This document shows positions 60,081 through 64,000 of a stretch of 64,000 nucleotides of DNA, one piece after another. Below the pieces are notes generated by a model, which saw nothing but the letters and a program-made list of their open reading frames with translations, made no database searches and was not told the DNA's origin. The stretch's first letter is position 1; the number at the start of each line of letters is the position of its first letter. The position numbers and the translations under genes are program-made. The DNA comes from Globodera rostochiensis (Eukaryota; Nematoda; Chromadorea; Rhabditida; Heteroderidae): contig JAEVLN010000035.1 of assembly GCA_018350325.1 (NCBI GenBank), positions 88,007 through 152,006 of the forward strand, given 5' to 3'.

Positions 60081-60720
60081 TGTATATATGTTAGTTTGAC
60101 AAGGAGTTTCGCGTACCAAAAAGGATTTGAGCATTCCGGGAATCGGGAGCCCCGTGAAAGTTGTACATTACTTAACCAACTTTTTGATGCGCATCCAAAA
60201 TAACTATAGGCGTGGCGCTCAGATGGACGCCCGCAGTGCAGTGCCCCGATTGCGGGTCAAAATTTCAGTCCCACTTAAAAAACTTTTTTCTTTGGATCGG
60301 GAGCGCTTAGCACCCGCTGGGAGGGCACCCCCCTGATAGGTTCTGAACAACTTTGTAAGTGATCACTTTTTGATCAGGTGAAAACTCTGGCCTGCAGAAT
60401 TCGGCAAAAATTGCTGGGTCGGAACTCCGATTTTCGTTTTTTGTCACTAACTTTTTTGGGTTTGCCCGTAGCGCTTTGTGATCTTTTGCATTATTGTAGA
60501 GCTTCGAAAGCTGCGTCGAAAGTTGTTTAGATTGTTTAGAAATTTTTTGAAATTTTCGAGCTAGGCCCCCTCGAAGGTTTTTCGGTTTTTTGTGCCTAAC
60601 TTTTTTTGGCGTACTTTTCAGGCAAAATACAAAATACTTTCAAGACCCAACTTTTCAAGAGCTATCGATTGGTGTTTATTTTGTCCGAAAATTCCGAAAA
60701 ACGCTTTTTCCAGCCAAGTC
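60081..60720. repeat. GC-richer repetitive DNA leading into the tandem complex
   Basis: The texture changes abruptly from AT-rich DNA to sequence of mixed composition with many TTTTTCGGTTTTTTG-type runs. A 69-codon frame at 60127-60336 lies in the GC-rich start. The transition suggests the edge of a long repeat. No terminal signature was found. Confidence 0.5.
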
Positions 60721-60723
60721 CAT

Positions 60724-60860
60724 GGTGGTGTAGTGGTGAGTGGTGGGGGTGTGGAGGGGTCGGGTGGGGGTTCGGATCCGCTTGACTGAAATCATTTTTT
60801 CCGACTTTCTTATGATATTTACGGTAGTGGTAACAATTTCTAAAATTCTTTTAAATTATT
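60724..60860 (+). ncRNA. tRNA-like Pol III unit, SINE-type (copy 3)
   Basis: GGTGGTGTAGTGGTGAG (60724-60740) is a clear A-box region, and GGTTCGGATCC (60769-60779) a near-perfect B box 41 bp later. TTTTTT follows at 60796-60801. GTAACAATTTCTAAAA (60830) matches the same position in copies 1 and 2, and GCGCAATTTTT (61018) matches copy 1. Confidence 0.57.
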
Positions 60861-60900
60861 TCCGAGTTTTTAAAAATATTTTTGTGGGGCATTTTGAAAT

Positions 60901-62584
60901 TTTTTGAAATTTCATTTTTTTGGTCAGAAAAATTGGGGAAATAAGTAAAAAAATCATATCTTTTCTTACAGATCAGCTTTTTAAATGATTTTGATCTCTT
61001 AAAATGCAGAAAAATAAGCGCAATTTTTATGCTATATTAGTTTTATGATAGGTTAAAAATGCAAAAAGTTATAGACAATTTTTCGAAAAAAATGAATTTT
61101 TAACAAAAAAATTAATAACAATTTTTCAAAAAGAGATTTTCAAAAACACTTTAATTAGTTAAATAGCTAATTTTTTGCTCTATTAGAAAATATTTTAGTT
61201 CATATTAATCCCTTAACATAGAACAGAGTTATGGTCGAAAAAGTGGTTTTGACTTTTAAGACCAAAGGGGGGACCCTTTTGAGGTGTCATCACATAATTT
61301 AATAATTTTTTTCCATTTTCTTTGCGCATTTATTGTGATGAAAATAATTTTCTAAAAATATTTTAAATATATATAATTTATTAAAAATAATTTGATGACA
61401 ATTCAGTAATTTTTTGAAAAATTTTTTTGTTTGGATGGAAGAATTCACTGATTGTTGGCGAAATAGTGTGCTAAATTGAGAGAAAGTGTGTAGACAGTTA
61501 GAAGAAAAGAGAGTTAACGTGAAATTCTGATGCATCCTTGAGTAGTTTTCAACCATTTAATTATTGTTTTAGAGAATAGGTAAAAGGGGGGGGGGATGGA
61601 TTGTGTGAGGGAGGGGGGAGCAGGTTGTTGAAGGGGGTGAGGTTGTACCTGGGGTGATCAGGGAGAAGGTGGGGGTGATGTACTTGGCGCGATTGGGATG
61701 CACTCCCCGTACCCCGAACCGTTGTACTTGAGAATCGTTGTGTCCATGGTCCCATTTTCGGCCAATTTGTTGTACCTGGTCTTATTTTTCGTCCACTTTT
61801 TTGTTTAACCAGACTCAATCAGTTCAAAAACCGCACTCCCCGCACACCGATCAATTCAGTTTTTGTGGGGGGAGTGGAGGAGTTGCAGCTGGCGAGTGGG
61901 ATGGGAGGGGGGGGGGGGTGTAATTGGCGTGATCGGATGTTGTACCTGGCCTGATCGGCGTGTTGTATGAATGCTTGGAGGGTTGTACCTGGCGTGATTG
62001 GGGGGGGGGGGTTGTGTCGTTGCGACGTAACTTGTCCGGAGTTCTGTATTGCGACGCAACTTGTCCGGGGTTCTGTCGTTGCGACGTAACTTGTCAGGGG
62101 CTATGCCATCTTTTCCGGGGCTATGTCGTTGCGACGCAACTTGTCCGGAGTATTTGAATATTTTTTGAAATTTCATTTTTTTGTTCAGCAAGCCCCGAAC
62201 CGTTGTACCTGGCTCAATCAACGGTTCAAAACTGTCATTCCCGCACCCCGAACCGTTGTACCTGGCAAAATCAACGGTTCAAACGGCATTCCCCGAACCC
62301 CGAACTAGGTAGCGAAGCTCTACAAGCGCGTCAGCGCTTTACCAGCACATAAAATATCCCAAATTTGATCCAAAACGCCTTTTTCCACTGAATTTAATAT
62401 GCTGAACCTGAAATTGAACTCTCTCCGTTTTTTAATGCAAACACCGAAAAAAAGGATATCAAAATGTGGATAAGAATTGAAAAATATATGCGACTAAATA
62501 GTGTGCTTAATTGAGAGATAGTGAGTAGAGATATTAGAGGAAAACAGAGATACGCAAAATTCTGCTGTTTTGAGTAGTTTGCAA
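60901..62584 (+). repeat. Diverged tandem duplication of about 1.2 kb
   Basis: TTTTTTGAAATTTCATTTTT is shared by 60901 and 62160. A block beginning AAATAGTGTGCT, with TTGAGAGA and TTGAGTAGTTT, is shared by 61463-61553 and 62501-62584. Each copy is followed by 30-bp repeat units, degenerate after copy one (62016-62155) and hugely expanded after copy two (62588 onward). Confidence 0.7.
61580..62310 (+). repeat. G-rich degenerate repeat core
   Basis: Multiple GTTGTACCTGG-containing units (61635, 61771, 61938, 61983, 62204, 62258) and two near-tandem units with CCCCGAACCGTTGTACCTGG and ATCAACGGTTCAAA (62193-62300). Runs of 8-10 G occur near 61587, 61909 and 62000. At 62016-62155 are degenerate 30-bp units of the downstream array. 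Open frames here are composition artefacts. Confidence 0.7.
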
Positions 62585-62587
62585 ATT

Positions 62588-64000
62588 TCGTTGCGACGCA
62601 ATTTGTCATGGGTTATTTCGTTGCGACGCAATTTGTCAGGGGTTATTTCGTTGCGACGCAATTTGTCAGGGGTTATTTCGTTGCGACTTTGTCATGGGTT
62701 ATTTCGTTGCGACGCAATTTGTCATGGGTTATTTCGTTGCGACGCAATTTGTCAGGGGTTATTTCGTTGCGACGCAATTTGTCAGGGGTTATTTCGTTGC
62801 GACTTTGTCATAGGTTATTTCGTTGCGACGCAATTTGTCATGGGTTATTTCGTTGCGACTTTGTCATGGGTTATTTCGTTGCGACGCAATTTGTCAGGGG
62901 TTATTTTGTTGCGACGCAATTTGTCATGGGTTATTTCGTTGCGACGCAATTTGTCATGGGTTATTTCGTTGCGACGCAATTTGTCATGGGTTATTTCGTT
63001 GCGACGCAATTTGTCAGGGGTTATTTCGTTGCGACGCAATTTGTCAGGGGTTATTTCGTTGCGACTTTGTCATGGGTTATTTCGTTGCGACGCAATTTGT
63101 CATGGGTTATTTCGTTGCGACGCAATTTGTCATGGGTTATTTCGTTGCGACTTTGTCATGGGTTATTTCGTTGCGACGCAATTTGTCAGGGATTATTTTG
63201 TTGCGACGCAATTTGTCATGGGTTATTTCGTTGCGACGCAATTTGTCATGGGTTATTTCGTTGCGACGCAATTTGTCATGGGTTATTTCGTTGCGACGCA
63301 ATTTGTCATGGGTTATTTCGTTGCGACGCAATTTGTCAGGGGTTATTTCGTTGCGACGCAATTTGTCAGGGGTTATTTCGTTGCGACGCAATTTGTCAGG
63401 GGTTATTTCGTTGCGACGCAATTTGTCAGGGGTTATTTCGTTGCGACGCAATTTGTCAGGGGTTATTTCGTTGCGACGCAATTTGTCAGGGGTTATTTCG
63501 TTGCGACGCAATTTGTCAGGGGTTATTTCGTTGCGACGCAATTTGTCAGGGGTTATTTCGTTGCGACGCAATTTGTCAGGGGTTATTTCGTTGCGACGCA
63601 ATTTGTCATGGGTTATTTCGTTGCGACGCAATTTGTCATGGGTTATTTCGTTGCGACGCAATTTGTCAGGGGTTATTTCGTTGCGACGCAATTTGTCAGG
63701 GGTTATTTCGTTGCGACGCAATTTGTCAGGGGTTATTTCGTTGCGACGCAATTTGTCAGGGGTTATTTCGTTGCGACGCAATTTGTCAGGGGTTATTTCG
63801 TTGCGACGCAATTTGTCAGGGGTTATTTCGTTGCGACGCAATTTGTCAGGGGTTATTTCGTTGCGACGCAATTTGTCAGGGGTTATTTCGTTGCGACGCA
63901 ATTTGTCAGGGGTTATTTCGTTGCGACGCAATTTGTCAGGGGTTATTTCGTTGCGACGCAATTTGTCAGGGGTTATTTCGTTGCGACGCAATTTGTCAGG
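62588..64000 (+). repeat. 30-bp tandem array, about 47 units, cut by the window edge
   Basis: The unit is GGGGTTATTTCGTTGCGACG followed by CAATTTGTCA. Most left-hand units have CATGGG instead of CAGGGG, and five are 26-bp variants lacking GCAA (for example 62685, 62802, 62859, 63063, 63149). From about 63330 units are almost all the CAGGGG form. Each full unit contains the palindrome TTGCGACGCAA; the short variants lose it. Because 30 is a multiple of three and the unit lacks stops in four of six frames, very long frames appear (for example a decapeptide repeat on the minus strand). This is not evidence of coding. Confidence 0.98.

Noticed and set aside
63137..63991. 284-codon decapeptide-repeat protein on the minus strand
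   Set aside because: The 30-bp unit lacks stops in four of six frames, so long frames are automatic. The 26-bp variants shift the frame and no flanking coding signal exists.
62588..64000. CRISPR-like array of 30-bp repeats
   Set aside because: Units are contiguous with no variable spacers, and the host is eukaryotic.

Overview
The window is a strongly A+T-rich (about three quarters by eye), gene-poor stretch of a metazoan nuclear genome. No bacterial signatures, rRNA or tRNA genes are visible. Hints point to a nematode-like or similarly AT-rich small invertebrate, but do not prove it: candidate introns of 40-123 bp ending in CAG, one exact copy of the first 15 nt of nematode SL1 (21544-21558), and a mix of Ty3-type LTR, hAT and mariner/Tc1 elements. 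At this composition about 9% of triplets are stops, so dozens of open frames of 60-90 codons are expected by chance. Frame length alone was therefore not accepted as evidence. Exon candidates rest on local GC rise, splice sites and phase agreement, and all have low to moderate confidence.

Layout. 1-3470: AT-rich DNA with two exon-like GC islands on the minus strand (2281-3069). 3471-6641: a 108-bp satellite of about 29 units with a repeated block of variants. 6642-30700: mostly AT-rich intron or intergenic DNA with scattered exon-like islands, a repeat cluster at 10.3-10.9 kb, a tRNA-headed GC-rich repeat at 12.6-13.1 kb, a broken hAT transposase at 19.1 kb, a Tc1-like scrap at 22.7 kb, and a two-exon plus-strand gene piece at 28.3-28.6 kb. 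30700-46700: hairpin repeats at 30.7-30.9 and 43.0 kb, a C-type-lectin-like exon at 33.5 kb, a two-exon gene piece at 34.8-35.1 kb, paired direct repeats at 38.8/39.1 and 41.6/42.1 kb, and a small two-helix membrane-protein frame at 45.2 kb. 46777-47944: a complete non-autonomous hAT-type element with an 8-bp target duplication. 48172-48442: a two-exon gene end. Directly after it, at 48447-51817, sits a very young LTR retrotransposon (430-bp LTRs with one difference) that carries only gag. 51818-60000: AT-rich DNA with a degraded mariner helix-turn-helix frame (53.4-53.6 kb), a FLYWCH-like frame (56.1-56.4 kb) and small exon-like frames. 60000-64000: a GC-richer, internally duplicated repeat complex passing into a 30-bp tandem array (62588 to the window edge) that continues beyond 64000.

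The most informative material is the repeat landscape. Three tRNA-like (Pol III box) copies share downstream sequence, one of them inside the hAT element. At least six copies of a GC-rich palindromic hairpin share flanks. Two unrelated satellites show their own growth history. Multi-kilobase blocks alternate between T-rich and A-rich plus strands with sharp switches. One oddity bears on assembly quality: an exact 15-base match to a common cDNA-library EcoRI adaptor at 44304.
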